DNA of 54,456 nt from Cyanobacteria bacterium UBA4641 (lineage in GTDB: Bacteria > Cyanobacteriota > Vampirovibrionia > Gastranaerophilales > Gastranaerophilaceae): assembly GCA_002405805.1 (NCBI GenBank), contig DHMN01000049.1, forward strand, positions 1 through 54,456, written 5' to 3'. A program made the position numbers and the translations under genes. Shown here in pieces: positions 18,298 to 27,676 of this stretch (its first letter is position 1; every line of letters starts with the position of its first letter). Under the pieces are notes generated by a model, which was given only the letters and a program-made list of their open reading frames with translations, searched no databases and was not told the origin of the DNA.

Positions 18298-18783
18298 TTA
18301 AACACATCCAAGACCTCTTGTTTCTCTAACCCTGTAAAAAAATTCAAAACCATCAGGAACATCTAACCCATCAGGTTTAGGATTATTAAATTTATATCCA
18401 ATTTTTTTTAGCCATCTTTTTGCAAATTTATTTTCAGAATATAAAATATTGCAAGTAAGCCAATATTTTTCATCTATTTCTTCAAAGGCTTTTATTATAT
18501 GCCTTAATAAGCAATGCTTATTTTTTTCTATTTCCGGAGTTGATAAAAGCCAAACAACACCAACACCTTTTTCATTTGTATCTGTATATCCACCAACACA
18601 AACTGGAGTATTGTCAGATTTTTTACAACCCAAATAAGTTCTAGTATTAGTATTCATTATTTCATTAAGAATAATTTCTTTAAAATTTTTACCTTTTTGA
18701 GTTTCTGCTTCATGTTGATCTTCAACTCTTAAATGCTCAAGAATATACAGAATATCATTTTTATTTTTTTCTTTTTCATACAC
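18298..18783 (-). CDS. T7 gp13-like (DUF2833) GNAT-fold virion-assembly protein
   Basis: The 161-residue protein shows a GNAT-like arrangement. Conserved elements are the central VCVGGY strand, VWLLSTP, the WLTCNILYSEN segment, and an RWLKKIGYKF then FEFFYRVR ending typical of the T7 gp13 / DUF2833 family. In T7, gp13 is needed to build the internal core. The start is GTG at 18783, supported by AGGGG 9 bases upstream; no suitable ATG is near. Its position next to the internal core genes fits. Confidence 0.75.
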   Translation of the reverse strand: MYEKEKNKNDILYILEHLRVEDQHEAETQKGKNFKEIILNEIMNTNTRTYLGCKKSDNTPVCVGGYTDTNEKGVGVVWLLSTPEIEKNKHCLLRHIIKAFEEIDEKYWLTCNILYSENKFAKRWLKKIGYKFNNPKPDGLDVPDGFEFFYRVRETRGLGCV

Positions 18784-18787
18784 CTGA

Positions 18788-18883
18788 TTATTCCCCTGAT
18801 AATTTTGGTTTTACAACCGTAGCTTTTGGTTTTGTGCATTTATTTTTAGTTTTAATAATTAATTTTGTTGCTTTACTTTTCAT
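18788..18883 (-). CDS. Small Lys-rich phage peptide (31 aa)
   Basis: A 31-residue, very basic peptide (11 Lys) starts at ATG 18883 with GAGGTG a few bases upstream and ends at TAA 18788-18790. It fits exactly between the tail tubular B gene and the gp13-like gene, leaving only 4-7 bases at each side. Packing and ribosome binding site argue it is translated. Function is unknown; its charge suggests nucleic-acid or membrane binding. Confidence 0.6.
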   Translation of the reverse strand: MKSKATKLIIKTKNKCTKPKATVVKPKLSGE

Positions 18884-18890
18884 AATCACC

Positions 18891-21191
18891 TCATTGAACA
18901 TCTGAAATATCTTCAAGACTAAACATTGCACTCAAAGAAAGAATTGTTAAAGGCAACGGATTATTTTGCATTACAATAATTGTTGCATTTGTCGTTGGTG
19001 AATTAATCGGAGTTGCAGAAGTATTAATTGAAAATAATTTATTACTATCATTTACACTTTCAATACTTCTATCCGTTTCAACATATTGCCCTTCTGAACC
19101 ACCAATAAAAAATTCTTCTCTTGAGTTTGAAATATTTACACAAACATTATTAATAATTTTCTTCAAACCTTGAGTATTTTCACCTTCAATATTTAAAGTT
19201 TCAAGTTTAAATTCAAAAGGAAGTCCAATAGTTATTTCTTTAACTGGAAATGGCAGTTGAACTTTACCCTCATCAGTAACAAATAAATCATCAATAACAC
19301 CACCGTTAGATAGTGCAATAACCTTTTTGCCTGCTAAATGAGATAAACCTGAAAGCAAACTAACTTCATGATTGAATTTTGCACTCAAGCCTGCATCAAC
19401 AAAAAAGCCTTCTTGAACTTTTTTAATAATTCTTTTTTTTGTTCGTTCAATATATCTTTTTAAAGTTCCACCTATTGTTACATTATTTTCAGAAGAATTT
19501 AATACATTAATTTTTCCCACAAAATTTTGAAGCTCAATATCAGAATAAACATCAGCTCCAAGCTCAAAAGGTTTTGCAGAATAATATGTAGTTCCGGAAC
19601 AATCATAAGAATATGTCATTGTTCCATCAGAATTTTCTACACTATCAACAAATTCATAGCTTCCCTGATAAGCAGGTTTTATATATCTTCTAATAACAAA
19701 ATATGCTACATCTTCTTGACCTTCACGAATTGCAGCAACACTTTCAAAAAAGCCATCTGTTACAATTCTAGTCCAACCACAAATTTTTTGAGTTTTGTTA
19801 TATGTTAAACAAGCACAAGTTCCATCAGAGAATACAATCCAAATCAATCTGTAAGGCTCTTTTGCGTAAGCCATATATTTTACAGTTTTTCCTTCAAATA
19901 AATGACTTGCGAATAAAGATAATTCAGCACCATTATAACTATCAGAAAGATAATCATATCCCAAATCACGAAGCACAGAACCACCTGATTGAACAAAAAT
20001 TATCATATTCCCTGAAATTATCGGCTGAACATGAGATGCACCATAATTTGATTGAACAGTTGCAACTGGTGAAGGATTGGCTTCAAAAACACCATCCGAA
20101 CCATTTATTCTGTATTCTGTATTTGATGTTAATGCAATTAAATGATTAAGTCCTACAAGATGTCTGATTTCATTAACCTCTCTATCAGCAAGAGTTTGTG
20201 TAATTGCATCAGATGCAATCAATGGCCTTGAAATATTAAAATTGTTTGAAGTTGCAAGCTGTGAAGCCCAAAATGTTTGAGGATTATCTTTACTACTTGC
20301 ATAAACTTTTCTTTGTTGAAAATAAGTTGCACAAGTAGGATTATTGCCTTCTTCAAAAGGATTTTCAAATATAGGAGCAGCTTCTTTTAAATCAGGTTCA
20401 ATATTATCATCAACAAAACTTGTACCTTCTGCTGTTCCGACATATCCATAAATACCGTTTACATTTCTATAAACATTATATTCTGCTGCTCCCTCAACGG
20501 CATTCCAAGTTATTGTCATATATTCGCCTGAAAGCCAATTAGCTTCTCTGTGTCCTGTTGCAGATGCAACTGCTGAACGAACACTTTCTTCTAATGTTTC
20601 TTTATCTACTGCCGTAACAAGATAGCTATAAGTTCTTGTGTAGCTGTCCGTTTTCCCAGTCCATACGGCTTTTATGTTAGTCGGAGCTGCAATACATGGT
20701 TCAATAATAATTTCTTTTAATTCCCAATTATCATGATCGTATCTGATAAGCTCACGAGGAGTATAATCAATATGTGTAATAGTTAATACATCAGCAGATT
20801 GAACAATTTTTAAATTAGCTAAATCTTCCTTTTTGTACGGAGTTTCAATTTCTACAATTTGCCCTCTCTTGCTTTCATCTTTATATTCATCAGAATAAAC
20901 AATATAACCACCATCTTGAATAAATCTAAAATACATATCGCCTGCTTCAATTATGTATGTTTGTTCAGAATTAAAACTGAATGGAATATTCCGAGTTTCT
21001 TTAGTGCTATCTTTAACTTCACCGATAAATTCAAATCCTGAACGATTTGAAACACAACCCTCTTGATGTATAAAACCATTTTTAATTTCTTTAGATCCGA
21101 GAGAATATTGTTCAATTTCTGTTCTCATATAAAGAGCAGGAGCTAATTCGCCCCTAGAAAAACTTGTTTGAGTTAATCTTGTTCCTGCCAT
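18891..21191 (-). CDS. Tail tubular protein B (nozzle, T7 gp12-like)
   Basis: The 766-residue protein has the family signature near the start: SFSRGELAPALYMRTEIEQY, then a KNGFIHQEGCVSNRSG stretch. A beta-rich body with a fibronectin-like insert (about residues 170-260) follows, and RKVYASS and DREVNEIRHLVGL segments are typical of podovirus nozzle proteins. It forms the distal tail tube below the adaptor. It starts at 21191 after AAAGGTG and directly follows tail tubular A in the operon. Confidence 0.9.
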   Translation of the reverse strand: MAGTRLTQTSFSRGELAPALYMRTEIEQYSLGSKEIKNGFIHQEGCVSNRSGFEFIGEVKDSTKETRNIPFSFNSEQTYIIEAGDMYFRFIQDGGYIVYSDEYKDESKRGQIVEIETPYKKEDLANLKIVQSADVLTITHIDYTPRELIRYDHDNWELKEIIIEPCIAAPTNIKAVWTGKTDSYTRTYSYLVTAVDKETLEESVRSAVASATGHREANWLSGEYMTITWNAVEGAAEYNVYRNVNGIYGYVGTAEGTSFVDDNIEPDLKEAAPIFENPFEEGNNPTCATYFQQRKVYASSKDNPQTFWASQLATSNNFNISRPLIASDAITQTLADREVNEIRHLVGLNHLIALTSNTEYRINGSDGVFEANPSPVATVQSNYGASHVQPIISGNMIIFVQSGGSVLRDLGYDYLSDSYNGAELSLFASHLFEGKTVKYMAYAKEPYRLIWIVFSDGTCACLTYNKTQKICGWTRIVTDGFFESVAAIREGQEDVAYFVIRRYIKPAYQGSYEFVDSVENSDGTMTYSYDCSGTTYYSAKPFELGADVYSDIELQNFVGKINVLNSSENNVTIGGTLKRYIERTKKRIIKKVQEGFFVDAGLSAKFNHEVSLLSGLSHLAGKKVIALSNGGVIDDLFVTDEGKVQLPFPVKEITIGLPFEFKLETLNIEGENTQGLKKIINNVCVNISNSREEFFIGGSEGQYVETDRSIESVNDSNKLFSINTSATPINSPTTNATIIVMQNNPLPLTILSLSAMFSLEDISDVQ

Positions 21192-21249
21192 CTTTCACCT
21201 TTCTTCCAAGTTTGTATTAAATTCTACAAGCTGAAATTATTTACCCCTC

Positions 21250-21843
21250 CTACCTTACGTCATAATATTGAGAATTATCTTCATCATCAGCTGCACCTTC
21301 TTGTGCATTAAGTTGTTTTGCTTTGCTTAATCGCCATTCGTATTTTTGTAAACAAGAGTCTGCTTTTTTCTGTTGTCCTGTTATGCTTTCACCTGTTAGT
21401 GCTGCTAAATAATAAGAAAGAGCAAACACAAATTCAGGTTCAAATAAAACTTCTTTTTCAACTCTTTTTGTATAACGCAATCTAGCACATTCAACTTCTG
21501 CCAAAAATGATTTTTCCCCAATAGAGTTGATATAAGGTTCAAATTTTCTTTCATCACCTTTTACCGTATCAATGATTGCCCTACCTGCAATGCAATCATT
21601 AGGACAATCATAAACATAAGGAAATCTAGGATTAGGTGATTTTTCTGTTGATAAAGTTAAATCTTTATAAGCATTTGCAAACCCCCAATCAAAAGCCTTT
21701 AAAACTTCATCTCTTGCCGTTTCATAAAAATTATTCAAAATAATTGCTTTGCTATCTTTATTCATACTGTTAGTAGAAATAGAAGCCGTTATACCAAGAT
21801 GATTTAGAGCCATATTAAATATGCCAACTTTAGAATATGCCAT
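21250..21843 (-). CDS. Tail tubular protein A (adaptor, T7 gp11-like)
   Basis: The 197-residue protein starts with YSKVGIFNMALNHLG and carries a FYETARDEVLKAFDWGFA segment, both characteristic of the tail tubular A / gatekeeper family. It forms the ring between portal and nozzle. The start at 21843 follows AAGGAAAA. A run of acidic residues and Gln near the C-terminus matches family ends. Confidence 0.9.
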   Translation of the reverse strand: MAYSKVGIFNMALNHLGITASISTNSMNKDSKAIILNNFYETARDEVLKAFDWGFANAYKDLTLSTEKSPNPRFPYVYDCPNDCIAGRAIIDTVKGDERKFEPYINSIGEKSFLAEVECARLRYTKRVEKEVLFEPEFVFALSYYLAALTGESITGQQKKADSCLQKYEWRLSKAKQLNAQEGAADDEDNSQYYDVR

Positions 21844-21860
21844 TTTATTTTTCCTTATAT

Positions 21861-22514
21861 TTATGAAAAGGTTATATTATCGCCTTTTGTACCACCACTA
21901 AGTTTATTCTTTGTTTTAATAGAAGAAGTACCACCCCCACCAAAACCAAGCCATTTAGAAGAAACGTCAGTTAGTTTTGCAACACCGTTCAAACCAGTTT
22001 GAGCTGCATTTATCATTCCAGTTTTATATGCGTTTTTACCTGCAATAACATCCATATTCGCTTCATTATTGAAATTATTTGCTTGTTGTTCGTAGGCTTG
22101 TGCTTTTCGTTCATAATTTGTTTGAATTTGTAGAGCATCAAGTTCACCCATTGCAGCAGTATCTTCAATAATATCTAGCGAAGTTCCCTGTGTTATATCC
22201 ATACCGTTTGCAGCCATTGCAGCTTGTTGACTGCCTACTGCTTGCATTGTTTTCATTCGTTGCAAACGAGCTTCTTCAATACCAGTTTGTCTTTCATTTG
22301 CTGCATTTTTGTTTGCAATTTTTGCATTTTCATTTGCAACTTGAGCCTGATAATTATACATAGCTTGTTGCGATTTCCCCTGCTGAACAGAGGAAACCGT
22401 ACCAAGAACTGTTGAAGCAATCGTTGCAACAGCACCAACTGCAAGCATTGTATTTGCAACTGCAGCACTTATTGCAATACCTGCAACTGTAACTGTTGAT
22501 GTAATAATGCACAT
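21861..22514 (-). CDS. Internal virion protein B-like (T7 gp14-like) membrane-active protein
   Basis: The 217-residue protein has a hydrophobic Ala/Val-rich N-terminus (residues about 5-45) and then a long QGKSQQAMYNYQAQVANENAK-type Gln/Asn/Ala coiled-coil, the usual make-up of podovirus gp14-class ejection proteins. A Gly-rich tail follows. It probably helps build the DNA-translocation channel across the outer membrane. It lies between the tail tubular A gene and the 165-aa hypothetical gene. Confidence 0.75.
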   Translation of the reverse strand: MCIITSTVTVAGIAISAAVANTMLAVGAVATIASTVLGTVSSVQQGKSQQAMYNYQAQVANENAKIANKNAANERQTGIEEARLQRMKTMQAVGSQQAAMAANGMDITQGTSLDIIEDTAAMGELDALQIQTNYERKAQAYEQQANNFNNEANMDVIAGKNAYKTGMINAAQTGLNGVAKLTDVSSKWLGFGGGGTSSIKTKNKLSGGTKGDNITFS

Positions 22515-22523
22515 AATTTTTTC

Positions 22524-23021
22524 CTATTCTTTACCCAATAATTTTTTTAATTCTGCAATCTGTTCAACGATTGTTTTAGTGTCTGCCCCCTCAAGCATAA
22601 TATTTTTTTCAACTGCTTCATCTAAAAGAGCATCATATTCTGCCATAAGTTCAGCTTCCGTTTTTTCTTCAGGAGCTTTACCTACATTTGTATCTGTTTC
22701 ACCTTCTTTAGAAGTTTCATCTGTACCTACACCAGTTTCACCTTCTTGTGGAATTTCATGAACTCCACCATCACCTGCAACAATAACTTCCTCTGTTTTT
22801 GTTACATTATCGGTTTGAGGTTCAGAAGCAGAACCTGCTTTACCATTGGCATTATCTGCATCCTTTTGCTCATTTGATTTTTTAGAAGTTTCTTCTCCGT
22901 TTAATAAAGTTGCCCATGAAGGAACTTTTTCACCTTTGTAATTTTTAATAATTTCATTCGGCTGAACTAATCCACCATTATAAAAAGCAACTTTTTTAAC
23001 TTTAAGAGTTAGTTTTTTCAT
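22524..23021 (-). CDS. Hypothetical virion-region protein (165 aa)
   Basis: The start at 23021 is chosen because AAGGAAG lies 9 bases upstream; a longer frame has no such site and would overlap the preceding gene deeply. Residues 1-45 form a compact basic domain (FYNGGLVQPNEII, then VPSWATLL). An acidic, low-complexity Gly/Glu/Thr linker and a C-terminal coiled coil follow. The first motif recalls short phage head proteins, but I cannot name the family. It overlaps the upstream 82-aa gene by 20 bases. Confidence 0.6.
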   Translation of the reverse strand: MKKLTLKVKKVAFYNGGLVQPNEIIKNYKGEKVPSWATLLNGEETSKKSNEQKDADNANGKAGSASEPQTDNVTKTEEVIVAGDGGVHEIPQEGETGVGTDETSKEGETDTNVGKAPEEKTEAELMAEYDALLDEAVEKNIMLEGADTKTIVEQIAELKKLLGKE

Positions 23022-23250
23022 TATTAGCTTCTTCCTTTCTATCAGAACCGTATAAAATTTCTGCGGCACTTTTAATTGCTTTACTTTGTTTTTCAAGTTC
23101 AGGAGCTACAAAAGACATAAGCTCTTTATCCTGCTTGATTTCTTCTGCTCTAATCAATGTTCTAACAGCATCTTTTATTTCCCATTCATCATATTTTGGT
23201 TTTTTAGGTTCTTGAGAAACATTGATTTTAATTTCATTATTATCTTCCAT
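23002..23250 (-). CDS. Hypothetical virion-region protein (82 aa)
   Basis: The ATG at 23250 follows AAGGAAA by 7 bases and is preferred to a TTG seven codons upstream. The protein is acidic and helical, with a KPKYDEWEIKDAVRTLIRAEE core that recurs in small podovirus structural-region proteins. Function is unknown; it lies between cement protein and head-region genes. Confidence 0.6.
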   Translation of the reverse strand: MEDNNEIKINVSQEPKKPKYDEWEIKDAVRTLIRAEEIKQDKELMSFVAPELEKQSKAIKSAAEILYGSDRKEEANNEKTNS

Positions 23251-23321
23251 TTTCGTTTCCTTAAATTTCAAAAACTGCTATAAAATGGATGCAGATTTTT
23301 ACACCTGCATCCACAAATCAA

Positions 23322-23735
23322 TTACATATTTTGATATGAATTATCAACAGCATCAACAATTCCTGCTGTAATTTTGCCGGTTGTAGGAGCTGTACCAGTA
23401 ACTGTGTAGTACAATCTCATAAAACCTTCATTTCCTGCCGGAACTGATTTAATAGGAAATTTTTTACCTGCCTTCAAATCAGCAAGAAGCAATGTTGCTT
23501 CAACTAATGTTTTAGCACTTGAAAAGGCTTCATTATCATCAGTTTGTACACCGACTTTCAAAGAAGTTAAGTTATCAAAATCTTCAACAACTTGTATTAG
23601 CAAAGGAATATCTTTGCCAAAAGCAATTTCATTTAACTTACCATTGCTTTTTGACATTTCAATAACATTTGTAGATGCAGCATTTGCTGTAATTGCTTGT
23701 GCATCTGAAAATATCGCTTGACTATCTAATCTCAT
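23322..23735 (-). CDS. Bbp16-like capsid cement (decoration) protein
   Basis: The 137-residue protein begins MRLDSQAIFSDAQAIT, followed by an ASTNVIEM segment and a beta-rich body ending in a LYYTVTGTAPTTGKITAGIV-type strand pair. This is the pattern of the Bbp16 family cement proteins of BPP-1-like podoviruses, which stabilise the expanded shell. It lies just after the major capsid gene, with a structured intergenic element (23772-23858) between them. Confidence 0.85.
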   Translation of the reverse strand: MRLDSQAIFSDAQAITANAASTNVIEMSKSNGKLNEIAFGKDIPLLIQVVEDFDNLTSLKVGVQTDDNEAFSSAKTLVEATLLLADLKAGKKFPIKSVPAGNEGFMRLYYTVTGTAPTTGKITAGIVDAVDNSYQNM

Positions 23736-23771
23736 AATTTTATTTCCTTTCGATTTCTTGTAATATCAAAA

Positions 23772-23858
23772 TGAGCATTTTGCGAACTGTGAGCAGAGGA
23801 TGAAAGGCGAAAGCCGTATCCGTTTATTGCGAACAGTTCAAGATAGAGAAAATGCTCA
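23772..23858 (-). other. Structured RNA element between capsid and cement genes
   Basis: Nested inverted repeats fill the gap: outer arms of 10 bases (23772-23781 with 23849-23858), a second pair of 7 bases (23784-23790 with 23833-23839), and an inner GGAT/ATCC plus GGC/GCC hairpin. Transcribed leftward it would fold into a long multi-helix structure and could cap capsid mRNA or attenuate downstream transcription. Confidence 0.6.
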
Positions 23859-23883
23859 AAACTCTTATCGACAACAGTTAAGA

Positions 23884-24882
23884 CTATTGAACTCTTGCTT
23901 CTGTATTAAGAATTTCAGAACAAGATTTAATAGGAATGCCCAAGAATTTAACAATAGGCTTTCCACCTACTTCATCAAGAGTTAAGTTTCTATTTGCTTT
24001 ATCAAGTGCTTGTTTATGCAATGCAGTTCTAATTTCTTTGTTTGCGTAAATTACAGTCTTACCATTGACAGCATGTTCTTCAATTCTGTAATAAGCATCA
24101 ATCATCAAATCAATTAATTTTGCAGCATTTGAAGTTTTTAAATCAGAAACATCAATATTAGCAATACGAGCTGATGAACGATAATTTCTTACACAAAGAC
24201 CTAAATCCCAAGAAAAATAATCTCTGTATGCTTCATAGTTTCTACCCTGTGCATCTTGAACCGTTACTTGACCTTTATCTTCTCTTTGAAGTCCTGCTTT
24301 AGAACCTTTTGGATAAATAAGGTGAGTGTGTCTATCACCCCAAGTTACAAAGTAGATGGAAGTATTATCATCTCCTGTACCACCACCATCAATTACCTGA
24401 TAACCTAATTCGCCATCAACATTTGAAATTTTGTTGTAACGAGTTGCTAAACCATCAAATGCAGAAGCATTTTTATCTTTGCAACCATAGAAGATATTTG
24501 TTTTTGCAGTTTTATTCATACCCTGAATGTGAGCTTCTGCTTCATTTAATCTGAATTGAGCTGTATTTCCGTTAATATCTGCCAATTTTTTATCAACTTC
24601 TGAATAATCATCAAGCATTGAAGTAGTATCTGTTACAGGAGTATAATCACCTTTTTGACATTCTACGCCTTGATAGAATTGTCTGAATTGAGGAGCAGGT
24701 AAACCATTTCTTACAGTTGTTTTGTGATGAGTTCCTTCATTACATTCAACTGCAATCGCATCTTCCAAAATCGCATTTGATGTTACAAACAAATCAATAA
24801 TTGCTGCTGTAACTTTACCATCACCTTCCATTTGTGAATACATGTCTTTCAATGTTAAAAAGTTTTTTCCGATTGTTGCCAT
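23884..24882 (-). CDS. Major capsid protein
   Basis: The 332-residue protein (start at 24882, AAAGGG about 9 bases upstream) would form the icosahedral shell. It shows the BPP-1/T7-like capsid layout: an N-terminal LKDMYSQMEGDGKV segment, GLPAPQFRQFYQGV, an ADINGNTAQFRLNEAEAHIQG helix, FYGCKDKNASAFDGLATRY, and a WDLGLCVRNYRSSARI strand. It lies between the scaffold gene and the cement gene, the usual position. An alternative start six bases upstream is possible. Confidence 0.9.
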   Translation of the reverse strand: MATIGKNFLTLKDMYSQMEGDGKVTAAIIDLFVTSNAILEDAIAVECNEGTHHKTTVRNGLPAPQFRQFYQGVECQKGDYTPVTDTTSMLDDYSEVDKKLADINGNTAQFRLNEAEAHIQGMNKTAKTNIFYGCKDKNASAFDGLATRYNKISNVDGELGYQVIDGGGTGDDNTSIYFVTWGDRHTHLIYPKGSKAGLQREDKGQVTVQDAQGRNYEAYRDYFSWDLGLCVRNYRSSARIANIDVSDLKTSNAAKLIDLMIDAYYRIEEHAVNGKTVIYANKEIRTALHKQALDKANRNLTLDEVGGKPIVKFLGIPIKSCSEILNTEARVQ

Positions 24883-24937
24883 AATCATTTTCCCTTTCAA
24901 AATTTTACTAATACTTTTTTATTACCATTGTTTTTAA

Positions 24938-25663
24938 TTAGTTCGCACCATATAAAACACTTGCGACATCTGTTGAACCTGATGGAGTTTTTGTTTGATA
25001 AATTTTATCATCACCAACAAGTTCACCAAGTTTATGAAACATCTTGATAATTGCAGGGTGGTAATTAAGCCCTGTATCAGCAAGAGCAGCTTTTACATCA
25101 TCAGTTGCAAAAGCCGTATAGCCTTTATCGGCTACATCAAGATATGCGTTCATTTTTGTTTTATCGCCACCACCAAGTTCTGCATCTGTATTCATAGCTT
25201 GTTTGAATTGAGCCACTTTAGCTTGTTGATATTGCTTTATCATATTAGGCAATTCTGCCCCCTGTTTTTGAGCAAGTCTAATACCAAACTCCATGTACTT
25301 ATTCGCTTGAGCTTGCGACAAATTAGTTTCCTTGTTAAGTGCATCAAACTCTTTGAGCATATCTTTGTCATATTCAAATTCATCAGGAAGTTTAACATCT
25401 TTGTAATCGTAAACTTCAGGAGCACCGTAAATACCTTTATCATCAGTATTTTTATTTTCTTTTCCATCTGTTCCTTCTGCAGATTTACCTTTTTCAGCAT
25501 CATCACCATCTGCATTTGAACCGTCATTATTTTGTCCTAATCCTGCATTAAGATTTTCTTCACCTTCTGCACCTGCATTTTGAGCACCGTCATTAACATT
25601 ACCTTCTTGACCTGCTCCGGTATTCAAGTTTTCATTTCCTAATTGTTCATTGTTTTCTGCCAT
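24938..25663 (-). CDS. Capsid assembly scaffold protein
   Basis: The 241-residue acidic protein has an Asn/Gly/Asp/Glu-rich N-terminal 75 residues and then a helical domain (about 85-225) containing DKDMLKEFDALNKETNLSQAQANKY. That matches T7 gp9-type scaffolds, which guide procapsid formation and then leave. The start at 25663 follows AAGGAG and overlaps the Bbp19-like gene by 25 bases. It directly precedes the major capsid gene. Confidence 0.85.
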   Translation of the reverse strand: MAENNEQLGNENLNTGAGQEGNVNDGAQNAGAEGEENLNAGLGQNNDGSNADGDDAEKGKSAEGTDGKENKNTDDKGIYGAPEVYDYKDVKLPDEFEYDKDMLKEFDALNKETNLSQAQANKYMEFGIRLAQKQGAELPNMIKQYQQAKVAQFKQAMNTDAELGGGDKTKMNAYLDVADKGYTAFATDDVKAALADTGLNYHPAIIKMFHKLGELVGDDKIYQTKTPSGSTDVASVLYGAN

Positions 25664-25911
25664 TTGTCGTTACTCCTTCTTTCTTGTATTTCTGTATATT
25701 TCTTAAAATTATTTTGTCTTATGAGTTCAAGAATAAATTCACCCTGCTCTCTTTTTATGACCTTTTCTATATTCTGTAATTTGCCATCAGAGAATTGAAT
25801 TTTTGTTGTGAAAGTTCCAAATTCTTCAAGTAAAAAATAGATAAAATCTAATCCATCAGATGAATTTGCAACATTTATAATCATGTTTTCTATATCTTTA
25901 TCACTTGCCAT
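25639..25911 (-). CDS. Bbp19-like small phage protein
   Basis: The 90-residue protein shows a GLDFIYFLLEEFGTF segment and a REQGEFILELIRQ helix, the two blocks of the Bbp19 family found between portal and scaffold genes in BPP-1-like phages. Function is not established. Its ATG overlaps the portal stop by one base (TAATG) and its end overlaps the scaffold start. Confidence 0.7.
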   Translation of the reverse strand: MASDKDIENMIINVANSSDGLDFIYFLLEEFGTFTTKIQFSDGKLQNIEKVIKREQGEFILELIRQNNFKKYTEIQERRSNDKWQKTMNN

Positions 25912-27569
25912 TAACCCATTCCTAACCTTTTCAATAATTCAGCACCATAACTATCGCTACCACCTATGTTTTTAATCATTTCAGAACCTGCTTGCAGTTG
26001 CTGCATTTGTTCTGCTTGAGCTTGTTTTTCTGCTTGTTGCTGTCTAAGAGCTTCAAGTTCTTCATTAGGAGCAATCTGATTAGGGTCGATATTAGCGAAA
26101 TCTGCATAATCATCAATCATTTTTTCGCCCTTAATTTTTTTAATAAGAACTGGATCTACGGCTTGAGCCATATTGGCAGTAAATGTAATAAATCTTTCCA
26201 TTGAAGAAATATTTTGAGCCTTCATTGCTTGAGCAAGAGTTGAAATAAATTCAATTTCAATTTCTTCACCTTCTAATTCTTGAGGAACTTCAGGAAGAAT
26301 ACCTGCTTCCATTTCTGTATAAAACAACCAATCAAGAATTTGTTTTAATGCAGTATGAATTTGTTCTAATAATGGTGAAAGAAGCACAAGTTTTTCTTCT
26401 TTCAATTCATTAACTTCCGTTGCAGTTCTGCCACGTTCAGCAGTATTCAAAATCATTGCAAACAAATCATTATAAAAAATTGATTTTATATTTTCTCTAA
26501 GTTCTGCAATAATATTTTTCAATTCCAATACTTGAGGATTAACTTCATGTATTGGTCTTATTCCTGCCCCATTATCACCATCTTCATTAAAGAAGCCTGG
26601 ATTATCAGAAAGTCTTTTATTTTTCAAACTTGCTGAACCCTGATAAGCAGGTGAAACCATTTTTTTAACAGCTTTACCAAGTTCTTTAATCATTGACATA
26701 AGTTGTTTTGCATCAGGTAAAGCATAAATACCACAACCTTTTGATGGGTACGCATCTTCACCATTGCAACTTGCTTCAAAAACAACATAAGGAAATTTAT
26801 CAAAACCTGCTTTTTTCAAGAATGATGTAGTTCCATTGCCAACTTCATAAGTAACAGATATAAATTTCTTTTGAGCTGATATAGGTGAACCTTCTTTGTA
26901 TTCCCTATTAGGCTCTACAAAATGAACGATTTCAAACATATCATTAGGTCTAGCTTTATAAACTTGTTGAACTGCATCAGAACAATTTTCTAATCCGTAT
27001 CTTTCAACAAGATTTTTTGCACTTTCCATATAGTTACGACAAACAGTATCAACAACACCTCTGCCATCTTTTGAATAGTAGTACGAACCGATTGGCAGAA
27101 CTTTGAAATTTGCAACATTTTCATAATCTTTTTCCATTGCCATACAAGAAAAAAGAAATACTCCAAGTTGCTCATAGACTTCCGGAAGAAGCTGATAAAA
27201 ATTTGATGCGTACAAAATTTTTCTTGATAATTCTGCTTGATTAGAACACCAAAGTTTAGCAGCATAACTCATTTTATTTTTCTTGTTATCTCTGTTCATT
27301 ATGCCAGTTTTAAACCATCTTCTAGTCGGTGAAGTTGCACCAGTCATCATACCTGATGCAAAGTTTCTAACAGCAATAAATGTCGTACTATCAAGAATTT
27401 TCTTGCTTTTTACATGAGGTTTATTGATATTTCTAGCAATAAATCTTACTGCATTAGGAGCAAAATAATCAGCCAAATCTTGCAAATCAGGTTTAATCTG
27501 ATCGAAAATATTTTTTAATTCTGCTCTTCTTTGTTCAAAATACTTTTTATCGTACTTTACATTTTCCAT
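25911..27569 (-). CDS. Portal protein (head-tail connector)
   Basis: The 552-residue protein forms the dodecameric DNA channel at the portal vertex. The family start (FEQRRAELKNIFDQIKPDLQDLADY), the conserved FASGMMTGATSPTRRWF segment, the clip-like middle and the Gln-rich C-terminal end match the podovirus head-tail connector family. The start at 27569 follows AAGGAAT. It sits two genes after the large terminase. Confidence 0.92.
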   Translation of the reverse strand: MENVKYDKKYFEQRRAELKNIFDQIKPDLQDLADYFAPNAVRFIARNINKPHVKSKKILDSTTFIAVRNFASGMMTGATSPTRRWFKTGIMNRDNKKNKMSYAAKLWCSNQAELSRKILYASNFYQLLPEVYEQLGVFLFSCMAMEKDYENVANFKVLPIGSYYYSKDGRGVVDTVCRNYMESAKNLVERYGLENCSDAVQQVYKARPNDMFEIVHFVEPNREYKEGSPISAQKKFISVTYEVGNGTTSFLKKAGFDKFPYVVFEASCNGEDAYPSKGCGIYALPDAKQLMSMIKELGKAVKKMVSPAYQGSASLKNKRLSDNPGFFNEDGDNGAGIRPIHEVNPQVLELKNIIAELRENIKSIFYNDLFAMILNTAERGRTATEVNELKEEKLVLLSPLLEQIHTALKQILDWLFYTEMEAGILPEVPQELEGEEIEIEFISTLAQAMKAQNISSMERFITFTANMAQAVDPVLIKKIKGEKMIDDYADFANIDPNQIAPNEELEALRQQQAEKQAQAEQMQQLQAGSEMIKNIGGSDSYGAELLKRLGMG

Positions 27570-27603
27570 TATTCATTCCTTATTTTCGGTATTATTACCA
27601 ATA

Positions 27604-27652
27604 GGCTGATATGTAACTTCAAAACCAATTTGTAAATTTGCCAATATCAGCC
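27604..27652. other. Inverted repeat upstream of the portal gene
   Basis: Nine-base arms GGCTGATAT and ATATCAGCC (27604-27612, 27644-27652) enclose 31 bases. A second 5-bp hairpin (CTACG / CGTAG) follows at about 27,661-27,672. There is no T run. It lies in the 107-base gap between the small 68-aa gene and the portal. Confidence 0.45.
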
Positions 27653-27676
27653 GTCAATATATCTACGTGCGTAGCA

